Assembly (NCBI RefSeq): GCF_051106095.1
Contig: NC_135789.1
Coordinates: forward strand, 26,562,764-26,626,763
DNA: 64,000 bases
Direction of reading: 5' to 3'
Source: Pogona vitticeps
Lineage: Eukaryota > Chordata > Lepidosauria > Squamata > Agamidae
Shown: in pieces, positions 33,907 through 44,702 of the stretch
Position numbering within the stretch: position 1 is the stretch's first letter
How the letters are laid out: each line of letters begins with the position of its first letter
Made by a program: the position numbers and the translations under genes
The notes under the pieces: generated by a model
The model's database searches: none
The model's input: only the letters and a program-made list of their open reading frames with translations
Told to the model about the DNA's origin: nothing

Positions 33907-34115
33907 TCCAGCTTGCCCAAGGCTACTGAGGCTGGCTGTTTTTGGATACACTGCAGCCAGAGACCTAAACCACTTGAGTGATCCGGCCAGCTCCTGGGCG
34001 CCGTTGCTGGTTACTTAAAGGAGCCCAGGAGCTGGCCGGATCACTCAAGTGGTTTAGGTCTCTGGCTGCAGTGTATCCAAAAACAGCCAGCCTCTGTAGC
34101 CTTGGGCAAGCTGGA
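33907..34115. repeat. Near-perfect 95-bp inverted repeat made from SINE family 1
   Basis: Left arm 33907-34001 and right arm 34021-34115 are reverse complements with about two mismatches, around a 19-base spacer. Each arm is part of a family-1 SINE (GATCACTCAAGTGGTTTAGG, TCTCTGGCTGCAGTGTATCC). The arms are far more alike than two independent SINE insertions elsewhere in the window, so the second arm was copied from the first. Confidence 0.93.
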
Positions 34116-34164
34116 CGGTAGTCCCAGGGCACCTACAGAGAAAAAGAATGGTAAACCACTTCTG

Positions 34165-34404
34165 AGCTGGCTAGAGAGTTCAGTGGTTAGGTATCTGGCT
34201 GTGGAAGCAAAGGTTGGGGGTTGGATTCCCTGCGGTGCCTTCTGTGAGTAGACTAGAGCCAGCCTCGGTAGCCTTGGGTCAAGCTGGACGGTAGTCCCAG
34301 GGCACCACTGGAAGAAGGGAGTAGAAGCCCACTTCTGAGTATTCTCTCCCTGGAAAACCCTGGGAAGGGTCACCAAACATCAGAATTGACTCGATGGCAC
34401 ATTG
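34165..34404 (+). mobile_element. tRNA-derived SINE, family 1, full body
   Basis: GAGCTGGCTAGAGAGTTCAG then GTGGTTAGGTATCTGGCTG, box-B-like GGTTGGGGGTTGGATTCCC, body CCTTGGGTCAAGCTGGACGG and tail CAGAATTGACTCGATGGCAC followed by TTGTTGTTG. It follows directly on the palindrome, so this stretch carries three SINE units. Confidence 0.82.
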
Positions 34405-35679
34405 TTGTTGTCGTTATTTATTACATAATGACGTATTATCCTACCGCTGCTGGAATACAGGAACACAAAATGAGGGGCAAGCTAGTCTAAAACTCTCTAG
34501 ATATTTTGGTCCAAAATTCCTATCTGCCTGAACCAAGCATGGCCACTGGGAGGGAATCACGGGGGCCCAATATTTCTGGAAGTTTCCTGTCCTTGCAAGA
34601 AAAAATGGGTAAAAACTTTTAAAATGAGTTTGGAAAATGGCCCGTATCTTTGGGTATTCCACAACCTGGTAAGGGGATCACGCTAACGAGAAGAAACTAA
34701 TTCCTCTCCTTCCATCATCAGGTTAATCACAGTTTCAGCACTGAAGCTGAACAGAGAGAAGGTCAAGCAAGACCCGATTTTGGCAGGTTTTCTGTTGCTT
34801 TCTAGAGACCCAACTAGACAGGAGGACCTCCTCTTCGGACCTCACAATGAAACCACAATGGATGTGATGATGGGGCAGGCCAGACGCTCCTTCCTAAGTG
34901 TGTTTTCACAGCGCTGGGTTGTAGAACACCTCAAACAAGGCTACGGGGCCAAAATGCACACCGTTATTGTGTTCACCAACCAGCCTTACCTGTTGAATGA
35001 TTTCTGAAACTATAAACAGTTGTGTTGATTAACAACACCATCCATCATGGGAACAAGCTGGGTGGCTATTAAAAAGAATTAGCAGCACGGAACACCTAGC
35101 TATTACATGTCCTAATTGTTTCACAGTTCGTTTCCTTGATGGTGGTGGAACACCAGTTCAATAGCAATACATTTTTAAGTAAAGAGAAGCTTATTATCAT
35201 CTCACTGCCCATGCTGTTATGCAGCGTCCTTCTACTATGATGTAATATTGCAGGAAAGATGATAGCTCCCACAATCGGGGCTGAGCGAAGTAGTTGCCTC
35301 AGGCAGCGAATCCTGAAGGTCATGAAATAATTAGATAACAAATGCATTGTTATTGTGCTTTTCCTATGAAGGAAGGAGAAAGAGGTTTGTGAGGATGCAA
35401 CAACCTGTCACAAATTCGCTGATTCTTCGTGAAAAAGGACATCTAAAGATACCTGAGGAGAAACGCAGTTCGCTGCTGTGAGTTTTTTTTTCACTCCCCA
35501 ATGAAAGTATGGAGGTGTGTTGTGTTTTGTTGTGCTTTTTGCCAGGCGAAGCATTGGGTGGGGGGAAAGAACATGGTGGTTGTTTTCACTAAAAACAACT
35601 TGCACAAAAATGTGGTGATTCATGTAGTTTGTGCAAAATTCGGTATGGAGCAAAATACAAAGGTCACTGACCAAACATA
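34405..35679. other. Unique sequence, no gene seen
   Basis: No assigned repeat and no exon. AT-rich with short unrelated frames on both strands. Confidence 0.45.
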
Positions 35680-35940
35680 CCGTATTTTTCCGTGTATAAG
35701 ACGCCCCCATGTATAAGTCACGCCCCCCCCCATTTTTCTAACCCAAAATTAAGACATCTAAGTGGGGCTTAGCAAGTGTAGGGGGAAAGGGATCAAAGCA
35801 TTGCAGGATCGCTTTGATCCCTGCTTTCCCCTCCCCTTGTTTTTTTCTCTCCTCAGCCTACTTCCGTGTATAAGATGACCCTCAATTTTCAGTCTAAAGA
35901 TTGTAGACAAAAGTATAGTCTTATACATGGAAAAATACAG
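35680..35940. mobile_element. TA-MITE B, copy 2
   Basis: CCGTATTTTTCCGTGTATAAG at left (preceded by TA), and TCTTATACATGGAAAAATACAG at right (followed by TA). The interior TAAGACGCCCCCATGTATAAG / CCGTGTATAAGATGACCCTC is inverted. Same family as 16303 and 41882. Confidence 0.88.
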
Positions 35941-36179
35941 TAGGTTCTGCTGAGGAGAAAGGCCCGTGAGCACTGAATGTCAGATTATGCCACTTATTAT
36001 GGGATGAGATGTTTGGGCTAAGAGTCTCTTAACTCCCATTCTGGGAGTTCCAACCGAGTTACGCATGCCTTAGAGACGTCAAATGTGGCTCACCTGGGAG
36101 AAAAAGGCCTAAACTATAAGGCTTTTAGTCCTAGCTAAGAACCAAACTTCCTGTTCCTGCCCCATTGTTAGCTGGTTCT

Positions 36180-36415
36180 GTTGTCGTAACTGCTCTAACA
36201 ATTCAAAGGTTTTTCCTGATATTCAGCCAAAACCTGGCTTCCCATAACTTGAGCCCATTATGATGTGTTCTGCCCTCTGGAATGACTGAGATCCTGCCCC
36301 TCCTTTCTAGGACTATCTTTCAGGTATTTAAAAAAGTGCTATCCTATCTCCTCTCTGTCATCTTTTCCAAGGCTAAGCAGGGCGAGTTCTTTCAATCTTT
36401 CATCACTCCTTCCCT
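36180..36415 (-). mobile_element. CR1 LINE ORF2 fragment, antisense
   Basis: AACTGCTCTAACAATTCAAAG, TTTTTCCTGATATTCAGCC, CCTCTGGAATGACTGAGATC and CAAGGCTAAGCAGGGCGAG correspond to the reverse of the CR1 ORF2 C-terminus. Both LINE ends are missing. Confidence 0.82.
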
Positions 36416-37118
36416 TCTTTTTTTAAGAGGACCAAACTCATCCTGCCCCACCGACTTGCAAAAGGCAGGATCGGGTGCTTTAAAAGCAAAACTTCCAAAA
36501 GTTGTTTCCTGGTGGGGGCCTCACAGAAACACAATACCAGAAGTACCTCTAAGTATCTGCAAGTATAATTCAGTGCCAGCATCACGAAGAACCAAAATAG
36601 AACTTCATGATAACAGTTTGCCTTATTGCTCAAGACAAACCTCGGATGGGAATAAAATATTCCTTGCCGACGTCTTTCAGGCATGCCGTTCATTAATGAA
36701 TGCTAAAAGCATCATTTCCGATGCGGTGCTTTGATTTAAGCCGACCCACTTGGTGTTATTAATACCTACATACTGGCTGTACCTGAACAGCGCAATACCA
36801 CCCCCATGTGCGGCGATCCTGTCTTAGCAGCCATATCAGAAACAGAGGCGCACATGCCCTCCGTTTTAGCCACTGTGTAAAGCAAAATGCCAGGGAAAGG
36901 CTCCATCACACTTCACAAAAGAACCCCAGTTATACCGATCTGGCTAGTGTTGTTTTTTTTTTAGATTGTTTTATAAATTTCCAAACATACAACACACAGC
37001 CAAGATCTACTCATTTTCCTGCCCAGCGGTTTATTTTCGGTTTATTTTCCCTTCGCCAAGAGGGTGGTTTTAAATTGTACCAATAATGTATTGATTCTTT
37101 TCTTACTGGTATAACATG
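36416..37118. other. Unique sequence, no gene seen
   Basis: No known repeat recognised. T-run at 36951-36961. Confidence 0.4.
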
Positions 37119-37229
37119 TGTGCATGTTCCTATTGATTCTTTCCCCTTCCTTTTTCCCTAGAGAAGGCGGCTGTCATGATTGCTGTGCAGCCGCCCTGCG
37201 GAGGAGAAATTGTGGCGGGTATATCGGTA
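37119..37229 (+). repeat. Left copy of long direct repeat flanking BovB
   Basis: TGTGCATGTTCCTATTGATTC onwards through CCCTAGAGAAGGCGGCTGTC to GGCGGGTATATCGGTA. It pairs with 37588-37707 at roughly 90 percent identity. The right copy has an extra ATTAATTT-type insertion. Confidence 0.88.
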
Positions 37230-37587
37230 TATGGAGGAGGCTCTTGAGAGTCCCCTGGACTGCAAGGAGAACAAACCTATCCATTCTAAAGGAAATCAAC
37301 CCTGAGTGCTCACTGGAAGGACAGATCCTGAAGCTGAGGCTCCAATCCTTTGGCCATCTCATGAGAAGAGAAGACTCCCTGGAAAAGACCCTGATGTTGG
37401 GAAAGTGTGAAGGCAAGAGGAAAAGGGGATGACAGAGGACGAGATGGTTGGACAGTGTCATCGAAGCAACCAACATGAATTTGACCCAACTCTGGGAGGT
37501 AGTGGAAGACAGGAGGGCCTGGCGTGCTCTGGTCCATGGAGTCACGAAGAGTCAGACACAACTAAACGACTGAACGACGATAATATT
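37230..37587 (+). mobile_element. BovB (RTE) LINE 3' end between long direct repeats
   Basis: Sense frame: RRLLRVPWTARRTNLSILKE, INPECSLEGQILKLRLQSFG, HLMRREDSLEKTLMLGKCEG. It is followed by GGAGTCACGAAGAGTCAGAC and the tail ACTAAACGACTGAACGACGA. Unlike the other BovB ends here, it sits exactly between two copies of a 111-120-bp sequence. Confidence 0.9.
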
Positions 37588-37707
37588 TGTGCATGTTCAT
37601 ATGGATTCTTTCCCCATCCTTTTTCCCTAGAGAAGGCAGCCGCCATGACTGCTGTACAGCCGCCCTGCGATTAATTTGGAGGAGAAATTGTGGCGGGTGT
37701 ATCGGTA
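37588..37707 (+). repeat. Right copy of long direct repeat flanking BovB
   Basis: TGTGCATGTTCATATGGATTC through CCCTAGAGAAGGCAGCCGCC to GGCGGGTGTATCGGTA. Partner of 37119-37229. Confidence 0.88.
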
Positions 37708-38129
37708 AAACGAGGTCTATGGCTTTACAGGGACAATCTCAGTGCGGATTGACTTCCATTCGCCGTCTGTCTTGTTGACTGCATAATATCTCAACCTGCT
37801 GGCTGCCAAGCAGCACAGCCGTATAGGCGGGAGCCGAGGCCTTGATGGGCTTCCACTGCTTCCAGAGTCACAGGTATCACAGATCAAACGTTCCTGAATG
37901 GAAGCCACATTGATGTATCAGTTAACTGTTTGTTTTTTAAGTAGGGGCAACCCTTCCCCTGGAAATATCAGGGAATATAAATTGATTCCATGGTATCTCT
38001 GGCAATAACAGTTCAAACAGGAAGAAATGGATCAATATTGTTAAAACCAACGGGAATGTACCCGCCAGTATATATACCATGTGACTGCAAAAATAAATGT
38101 GCAAGAGAGGTCTGGGAAAAACTGGTATA
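37708..38129. other. Unique sequence, no gene seen
   Basis: Nothing recognised between the direct repeat and the TA-MITE. Confidence 0.45.
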
Positions 38130-38557
38130 CAGGGGTGCCTCGCTAGACAGTTACCCCGCATGACAGTTTTTTCGCTAGACATTGGCTTTTTTGCGATCGC
38201 TATAACGATTCGCAAAACACTGATTCCTATGAGGGAATTTTGCTGGACAATGTTTGGTCCCTGCTTCGCAAACCGATTTCCGCTAGACGACGATTTTGAC
38301 AGCTCCCTCCGTGTTCGCAAAACAGGTGTTTTTGGGACCTAACCTTCGCAAGATAACGATTTAAACAGCTGATTGGCGGTTCGCAAAGCGGCTTTCCTAT
38401 GGCTGATCTTCGCTAGACAATGACGATTCTTCCCCATTGGAACACATTAAACAGGTTTCAATGCATTCCAATGGGGAAATGCTTTTTGCTAGACAATGAT
38501 TTCGCTAAACAGCGATTTCAGTGGAACGGATTATCATCGTCTAGTGAGGCAACACTG
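38130..38557 (-). mobile_element. TA-MITE, CTAGAC subfamily
   Basis: CAGGGGTGCCTCGCTAGACAG at left after TA (38128-38129), and CTAGTGAGGCAACACTG at right before TA (38558-38559). The central hairpin at about 38430-38478 uses TTCCCCATTGGAACACATTA. Same orientation as 6544-6969. Confidence 0.92.
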
Positions 38558-38997
38558 TAACTGGACTTTTTTGGGGGGGGTAGGTGTGATTACCCCCTTA
38601 GCCACTGAAAAATCCCCCAGTCCATGCGGTGGCATGTCCTTCATGAGGCTAATTAAAAAGGCACAACATTTTGAGTGCCAGCTTTTGAGAAGGGAATTCC
38701 TCCTTTTCATGCATGCTGTTTCAAAAAGCCCAGGGCAGTTCGGTTTGAGATGAAAGCTGTGCGATCTGCATGCTCTCTTCAGATAACAGTGGGGAAGAGG
38801 ATTCTAAATAGGGGTTATCGGATTTTTAAAATTTCATCCTAAATGGCTCCTAGCTTTGCTGGGGGATGAGGAGAAGATGCCCTAAAAAGCAATCACTAGT
38901 ACTTTGTTTATACCCAGCGTGGTGTCTTGTCTTTCTTTCTCCATATCAGCATGTTGGACAATTTAAAAGTATGTGTGTATATGAAATAAGAACTGGG

Positions 38998-39361
38998 CTT
39001 GTTTAGCCTTGAGAAAAGAAGACTAAGACAGGATAGAACTTTTCAAAAACTTGAAAGGTAGTCATACAGAGGAGGGGCAGGATCTATTTTCAATCATCCA
39101 AGAGTGCAGGACACGCAACAATGGGCTCAAGCTACAGGAAATCAGATTTTGGCTGAATATCAGGAAAAACTTCTTAACTGTTAGAGTAGTATGACAATGG
39201 AACTCATGTCCACAGAAGGTGGTGGGTGCTCTGACGCTGGAGGCATTCAAGAGAAAATTGGGCAACCAACTGCCCATTCTGTTTCGATTTGGATCCTTGC
39301 CTTGAGCAGGGGGTTGGACTTGATGGCCTCCCAGGCCCCTTTCAACTCAATTATTCTATGA
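38998..39361 (+). mobile_element. CR1 LINE 3' end
   Basis: Begins near TTGTTTAGCCTTGAGAAAAG (codons FSLEKRRL), then TTGAAAGGTAGTCATACAGA, TTCTTAACTGTTAGAGTAGT, GCTGGAGGCATTCAAGAGAA, GGGGGTTGGACTTGATGGCC and TTATTCTATG. 5'-truncated. Confidence 0.92.
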
Positions 39362-39452
39362 ACATGCAAACAGTCCTATTCGTAAAAAAATTAAACAAGC
39401 CATGTGCCTATTGCACACCACCAAAAAGCAGAGGAGGGTGACACCTTTACTG

Positions 39453-39645
39453 TTCTTCTGTGCCATCAAGTCGGGACCGACTTGTAGCCACCCTAACAGG
39501 ACTTTCAAAGTCAGCGAGATCTTTAAGGAGTGGTGCTTACCAGTTCTACTCCCCCATTTCAGCTGTCATGGCTGAGCAGGGATTTGAACTCAGATTTCCA
39601 AAGTCCTAGTCCACCACTTTGCTCACTACACCACATTGGATTTCT
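39453..39645 (-). mobile_element. tRNA-derived SINE, family 2, antisense, full-length
   Basis: On the minus strand: GTGGTGTAGTGAGCAAAGTG (box A region), GAGTTCAAATCCCTGCTCAG (box B), ACCACTCCTTAAAGATCTCG, GGGTGGCTACAAGTCGGTCC and tail CGACTTGATGGCACAG. About 190 bp. It is the best-preserved copy of this family here and serves as a guide to the other two. Confidence 0.82.
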
Positions 39646-41279
39646 ACTAGACAACTAAAACACATTGCAAACATACACTAGGTTTTTTGGGGAATAAACC
39701 ACATAGGTCTTTAACAGGTGATTGCAGATGGTGCAGGAATTGACGCATTAGAAGGAGACGAGACACCCATCCAGTGCTTCAGCTTTTTATTGTTTAATCA
39801 ACAAGGTAACCCTTGTTTTAAATTTGGCACATTGAGGTAAGCTCAAGGAAATCAGCGTTGCACAGGCACAAGAAGACCATATTGAAGAAAAACAAACTTT
39901 GCCATCTTCTAGGAATGAGAAAGAAAAAGAGAGAGCTTTTCATTGACTGTGTCCGGATTAAGTGTGGGCTGTTTGGGCTTTTTCTGGATTACAGACACCA
40001 AATTGCTCCATTCCGGGGTGCTTTGCAGGCAAGCACCTCAGGGTAAGGCACCCTGGAGAAAAAATCTCAGTTGGAAGGCTTAGCTAGGCCTAGCTTGACT
40101 CCTGCTTCTTTTTTCAAAAAGCAGAGGGGAAGCAGTAAAAAAGGGGAAGAGCGAGGCGAAAGTGGTATAATAATTTCTGCTAAAGCTGCAGGTTTGGGAG
40201 GGAGGGTTTGGTCCCTAGCACAAAACCCTGCCGCCTGCCAGATTTTCAAAACCATCTGCTTTCAGAACTTACCTTCTTCGCTGTTTACCAGAGGCTGTCT
40301 ATCTGTTTTAACAACCTCCGAGGGGGATTTTTGCACACCTCGTTATGCAAAATTGCTACTTAGGCATTCACTCCGGGCGCTCGCCTAAACAATCTGCACA
40401 TGTAACGCCTTCCGCCAACGATGCAACATCCTACTTCAGAAGCTTCCGATCAAAAAAGAAAACACGAGCCAGCAATGTCGTGGCAGGACGAAACGCCGTC
40501 CCTGTGTATTATTGATGTGATACGGGGTTGATCTGAACCTCCAATTGCGGCTAGTTTTTGAGACCGAGAGAAATGATTTAAAAGACACCTTTTTTCTCTC
40601 TGGTGCACACACTGGAGCTGTAATTACAGTACTTTTTTTCCCTGCTTTACATATTTCCCCATTAGCTGAGCGGCAGAGGCATCCACTCAAAAATGGCCCA
40701 AATCTATAGTGTTTTTTTTTTAGCATAAAGGATTGAAGACCCTTTGGGGTTGAAATTATGCTTTCGTTTTGTCCAGGCATATGTTGGAGGCAACTCAAAG
40801 GCACAGAACAGAACAACAAGCAAGCAAAGAAAATGGTTTAATATCAAAGAACCCCACTTCCTGTGAAGAGCCGGTCAGTTGTAAGAAGAAAACACGGCTC
40901 ATTAAAAATATATATATTTTGCCAAAGTTGCCTGCCTCACAGAGCTCGGTAATCAGAGCTCAGAAGCACCTCGGGGGCATTCAAAATTCATTTGTTTCGT
41001 GGGTTCTTGGGATCTCTCCGATGAGCATATGCCTAATACACACATTAAAATTTAAGGGGATTTTTCTCAACTAATCGCATCAAGCAGCATTGGCAAAGGG
41101 CAAATATTTGCTTTGTTCCTTCGGCGCTCTTCCAATTACGTCGGCAATTTCAGATAAATCAAATTATGTCAGGTTTATAAGAGGGAAAGATGTGGAAAGG
41201 AGGGAGACAGCGGGCTTCCGAATGGAAGATCAAGGCCGGTTTGCATCTTTCAGAGGGAGCCAGGTTCTCCCTTGTCAAA
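39646..41279. other. Mostly unique sequence
   Basis: A piece of the unassigned repeat lies at 40052-40110. From about 40400 to 41190 the DNA is repeat-poor, with TAATTA and GCAAATATTTGC words, and could be conserved non-coding DNA. No exon recognised. Confidence 0.4.
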
Positions 41280-41862
41280 AATTGCAAGCGACAGAAAGAG
41301 TATGGCTCTGGAACCCCCTCCCACTGGAAGCCTGGCTGGCCCCCTCTTCGCTGTCCTTCCACAAGCAGGCGAAGACTTTCCTCTTCAGGCAAACTTTCCC
41401 TCAGCTGCCTAAGCGGTGGTTTTTGACACAGATGGGGACTTGATCGTGCGACACTCTGTCTCAACTCAATGTCTTTTTTTCATGATTCGAACTCGACTCA
41501 TGGCTGGGAGCCCACCCATCCCTCCCCTTTTTTTTCTGTGGGGAAAAGGGTTGTTTTTAATAGGGACTCAGACTTGGTGCTTGGAACTTGAGACTTGGCA
41601 CCAAACTCGAACTTGGGACCTGGGTCCAAAAAACTTGCCAACCTCCCTGGTTTTCATCAGATTGTTGTGCCTTGTTGTTCGGAATGCGTTTTTGGTCTTG
41701 CTTTTACTTAACATTTCCTAAAGTGGTATCTGCTTGATCCTTTTTAGGATTTGTATACTTACCATTTTCACTTCAATTATACTGTAATGATGCAAATCAC
41801 CTTGAGTCCTTTTTAAGGAGAAAGGTGAGGTAAAAATAGTATAAATAAATGAAATAAACGAA
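41280..41862 (+). mobile_element. L2-like LINE 3' part, split by a GACTTGG element
   Basis: 41280-41425 (CTCTGGAACCCCCTCCCACT, GGAAGCCTGGCTGGCCCCCT) and 41648-41862 (AGATTGTTGTGCCTTGTTGT, GCGTTTTTGGTCTTGCTTTT, CACCTTGAGTCCTTTTTAAG, GGAGAAAGGTGAGG) are consecutive parts of the same LINE. The uninterrupted antisense copy is at 52310-52850. The 41428-41647 element lies between. Confidence 0.75.
41428..41647 (+). mobile_element. GACTTGG element, copy 2
   Basis: Head GATGGGGACTTGATCGTGCG, middle GATTCGAACTCGACTCATGG, CCATCCCTCCCCTTTTTTTT, GGGGAAAAGGGTTGTTTTTA. A tandem tail GACTCAGACTTGGTGCTTGG and ACTTGGGACCTGGGTCC follows, closing CCAACCTCCCTGG. Homologous along its length to the reverse complement of 43978-44242. 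It interrupts an L2-like LINE. Confidence 0.78.
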
Positions 41863-41881
41863 TGAGAGCTTTTCCTCTTTA

Positions 41882-42113
41882 CCGTATTTTTTCCGTGTAT
41901 AAGACTATACTTTTGTCTAAAAGCTTTAAACTAAAAATTAAGGGTCATCATATCCACGGAAGTAAGCTGAGGAGAGAACAAAAACAAAGTCCTGCAGCAC
42001 TTTGATCCCTTTCCCCCCCACCCTTGCTAAGCCCCACTTAGATTTCTTAATTTAGATTAGAAAAGTGGGGGGCGTCTTATACATGGTGGCGTCTTATACA
42101 CGGAAAAATACAG
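41882..42113. mobile_element. TA-MITE B, copy 3
   Basis: CCGTATTTTTTCCGTGTATA at left after TA, TATACACGGAAAAATACAG at right before TA (42114-42115). Inverted interior (AGACTATACTTTTGTC... / GTCTTATACATGGTGGCG). Confidence 0.9.
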
Positions 42114-43965
42114 TAAGTTAAGGGAAGTTGGGAGTATGATCATTTTCTCACAGTTGTCTGCTTGCCGTAAAAATGAATGACATGCGATTAGCTTCCCCTT
42201 TGATCTCATTAACTCTCCACTCCCCCAATCTCTCCATCAAAGCACAACTGACAATTCCTGCCAAGAACGAGCAACAATTTTCTTTTTCCCTGGCTCTGTC
42301 GATGGATCTGGCAAAAAAAGAAGACAAAAACACCAATTGTATGCAACGCGGCTGCTGTTATCTCCAGGCGACATCCAACAGAGCTGTCCTGAAATAAAGG
42401 GGAGAATATTCATAGGCCCGCTGAGCTCAGCCAGACATATTAAAAGAGATTACACATTCCCCGTTGGAAGTATGGATGATTTGGAACACGGGGGGGGGGG
42501 GGGCGATTAAAGCTTTCGCTGGATTCGGTTCTTCACCCAAGATGACCACCCGAACTGAACAACAACACAAAAACCCTCGTTTGGCACCAGGATTTAACAC
42601 CTGGCAGCGCTTAAAGTGTAAAGAGAAAGGTTAATGTAACTGGAGCACAGACTTGCTTTGTCAAACGAGAAGCCAGACATTTCAAAAAAAGTCTGATCGC
42701 AGAGGCCAAAAAAAAATCAAAATCACCCCAGTTTTTTTTAATCAGCTCAGTTAAACCAAAACAGCAGCATGGTTTGAAAGCAACCCCCAGGCAGTGGAGG
42801 CCGACGGTTGTGCTTTCATGGGGTCAGTAAATCTGCATTGAACGGATTGTAGGGATCAGCTTCAGCACCTTGAAAACATCCATCCGGTAAAGTTCGGGCT
42901 AAAACCCAGAGCAGATGCACTGTCCGTGCTTCTGAGCATTCAAGGGGCCCATTTTCAGCAGGCGGTGAAATTTTCACACCGGTCTTGAAATTCATCGTAG
43001 GATTCACTGTTGCATCACAGAATCCGATCTTCATGCCTTCATTTTTTGGGGGGGGGCACAGAAAAACTGGTGATCTGGCCGCCCAGTCCATGGCAAAGCT
43101 CCTCTGACTGCCACGACATTGACCCATATTCTCCACCCCGCCACCCCTCCCAAAGCTTATCTGGCAGCAGTCTTGCTAGGCTTTAATTCCAGGCTGGTGG
43201 GCCTGTCTTGTTCCATCTCAATTAGCAAGTCGAGAATGTATTTAGAGATATGACAGCCAGTATTTGGGGAATCAATGATCGCTGATTTATGAATATTGAG
43301 TGGCATTGCAGGAACCCAAGCTGAGCAGTCGCTCAAAGACGGAGCGATCGCTGTTCTCCCCACCATTATCGTCTCTCGGAGTCACTCAGAGACAGGTTAA
43401 ATGATTTTGATTTATGACCGTAACCTACAGAGCCCAATGCATTTGCTTTACCAGTGTGTAAAATTCCTCCAGTGCAATTCCCTGGCCCTCCGAACAGCCA
43501 ATTTAAAGTCAACATTATGCATGAGCTGAGCTTTCCAGCGGTCTCAGATCTCTTCCTTCATCTCATTAAATTTGCACCAAACAATCTTGCAATTAAAATT
43601 TCATACAGATTGTCTCCTTATGATTGGCATTTGGCCTTGGTTTAAAAACATGCTCAAATTTTGTTCCCGGGAACAGCTTAAAGGGGCGCGATTGATCTCA
43701 ACATTGTTTTTCCTGCAAGGCCATAATGGAGCGCTAATGTTCTAATGAGCATTTGAGGTTGGTCGGGCGGTCATGCAGCCGAATAGAGATCTCTAAGCAA
43801 GCATAAATTCGGTTGTCAAAAAGTGGTGAATCAGAGACCCGATGGTTGATTTATCAGAACAATGTTGAGACCAAAAGCCCCTCGTTAGAGCCCAACTAAA
43901 GTAGATACACTGAATCAATGGAATATACCTAAATGTCGGCTTTCTGCATTCCCAACAATCCAGTG
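42114..43965. promoter_or_regulatory. Candidate conserved non-coding block(s)
   Basis: About 1.85 kb without a recognised transposon apart from homopolymers at 42490-42503 and 43050-43056. 42160-42420 and 43160-43640 are rich in homeodomain-like TAATT/ATTAA cores and E-box/GATA-like words (CTCAATTAGC, CATTATGCATGAGC, TTGCAATTAAAATT). There is no exon signature. I infer regulatory potential only from texture. Confidence 0.3.
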
Positions 43966-43977
43966 GGTCTACTCCAG

Positions 43978-44242
43978 AGGTCCAAGTCTCAAGTCAGAGT
44001 CGGAGTCTTTGGTCCCAAGTCCTGACTCCAAGTCTTCAGTACCAAGTCCCACATCCCAAGTCCCAAGTCCTTATTAAAAACAAGCTCTTTTCCCCAGGAA
44101 AAAGGGAGGGTCGGTGGGTTCGAATTCACGAGTCAAGTTTGAGTCATCGGGGGAAAAAAACCCAAGTCAAGTCAGAGTTGAGTTACTGGTGAGACTTAAG
44201 TCTGACTTGACAGCGAGTCCTGCAACTCAAGTCCCCATCCCT
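43978..44242 (-). mobile_element. GACTTGG element, copy 3, with target-site duplication
   Basis: 265 bp. On the minus strand it opens CAGGGATGGGGACTTGAGTT, passes CGTGAATTCGAACCCACCGA, CCTCCCTTTTTCCTGGGGAA, AAGAGCTTGTTTTTAATAAG. It ends in a degenerate GACTTGGGACTTGGGATG-type tandem tail. The flanks GGTCTACTCCAG (43966-43977) and GGTCTACTCTAG (44243-44254) are a 12-bp duplication with one mismatch, showing it arrived by insertion. Confidence 0.83.
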
Positions 44243-44267
44243 GGTCTACTCTAGTCATATCACAGTA

Positions 44268-44694
44268 CATTGGTGCCTCGCTAGACGATGATAATCCATT
44301 CCACTGACATCGCTGTTTGGCGAAATCATTGTCTAGCGAAAAGCATTTCCCCATTGGAATGCATTGAAACCTGTTTAATGTGTTCCAATGGGGAAGAATC
44401 ATCGTTGTCTAGCGAAGATCGGCCATAGGAAAGCTGCTTTGCAAACCGCCGGTCAGCTGTTTAAATTGCTATCTTGTGTAGCTTAGGTCCTGAAAACACC
44501 TATTTTGCGAGAGCAGAGGGAGCTGTCAAAATCGTCGTCTAGCGAAAATCAGTTTGCGAAGCAGGGACCAAACATTGTCCAGCAAAATTCCCCCATAGAA
44601 ATCACTGTTTTGCGAATCGCTATAGCGATCTCAAAAAGCCAATGTCTAGCAAAAAAACTGTCATGTGCAGTAACCGTCTAGCGAGGCACCACTG
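44268..44694 (+). mobile_element. TA-MITE, CTAGAC subfamily
   Basis: CATTGGTGCCTCGCTAGACG (TA at 44266-44267) and CTAGCGAGGCACCACTG (TA at 44695-44696). Central hairpin 44347-44395 (TTCCCCATTGGAATGCATTG against TGTTCCAATGGGGAA). It lies 13 bases from the right duplication of the GACTTGG element. Confidence 0.92.
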
Positions 44695-44702
44695 TACTAG
44701 TT

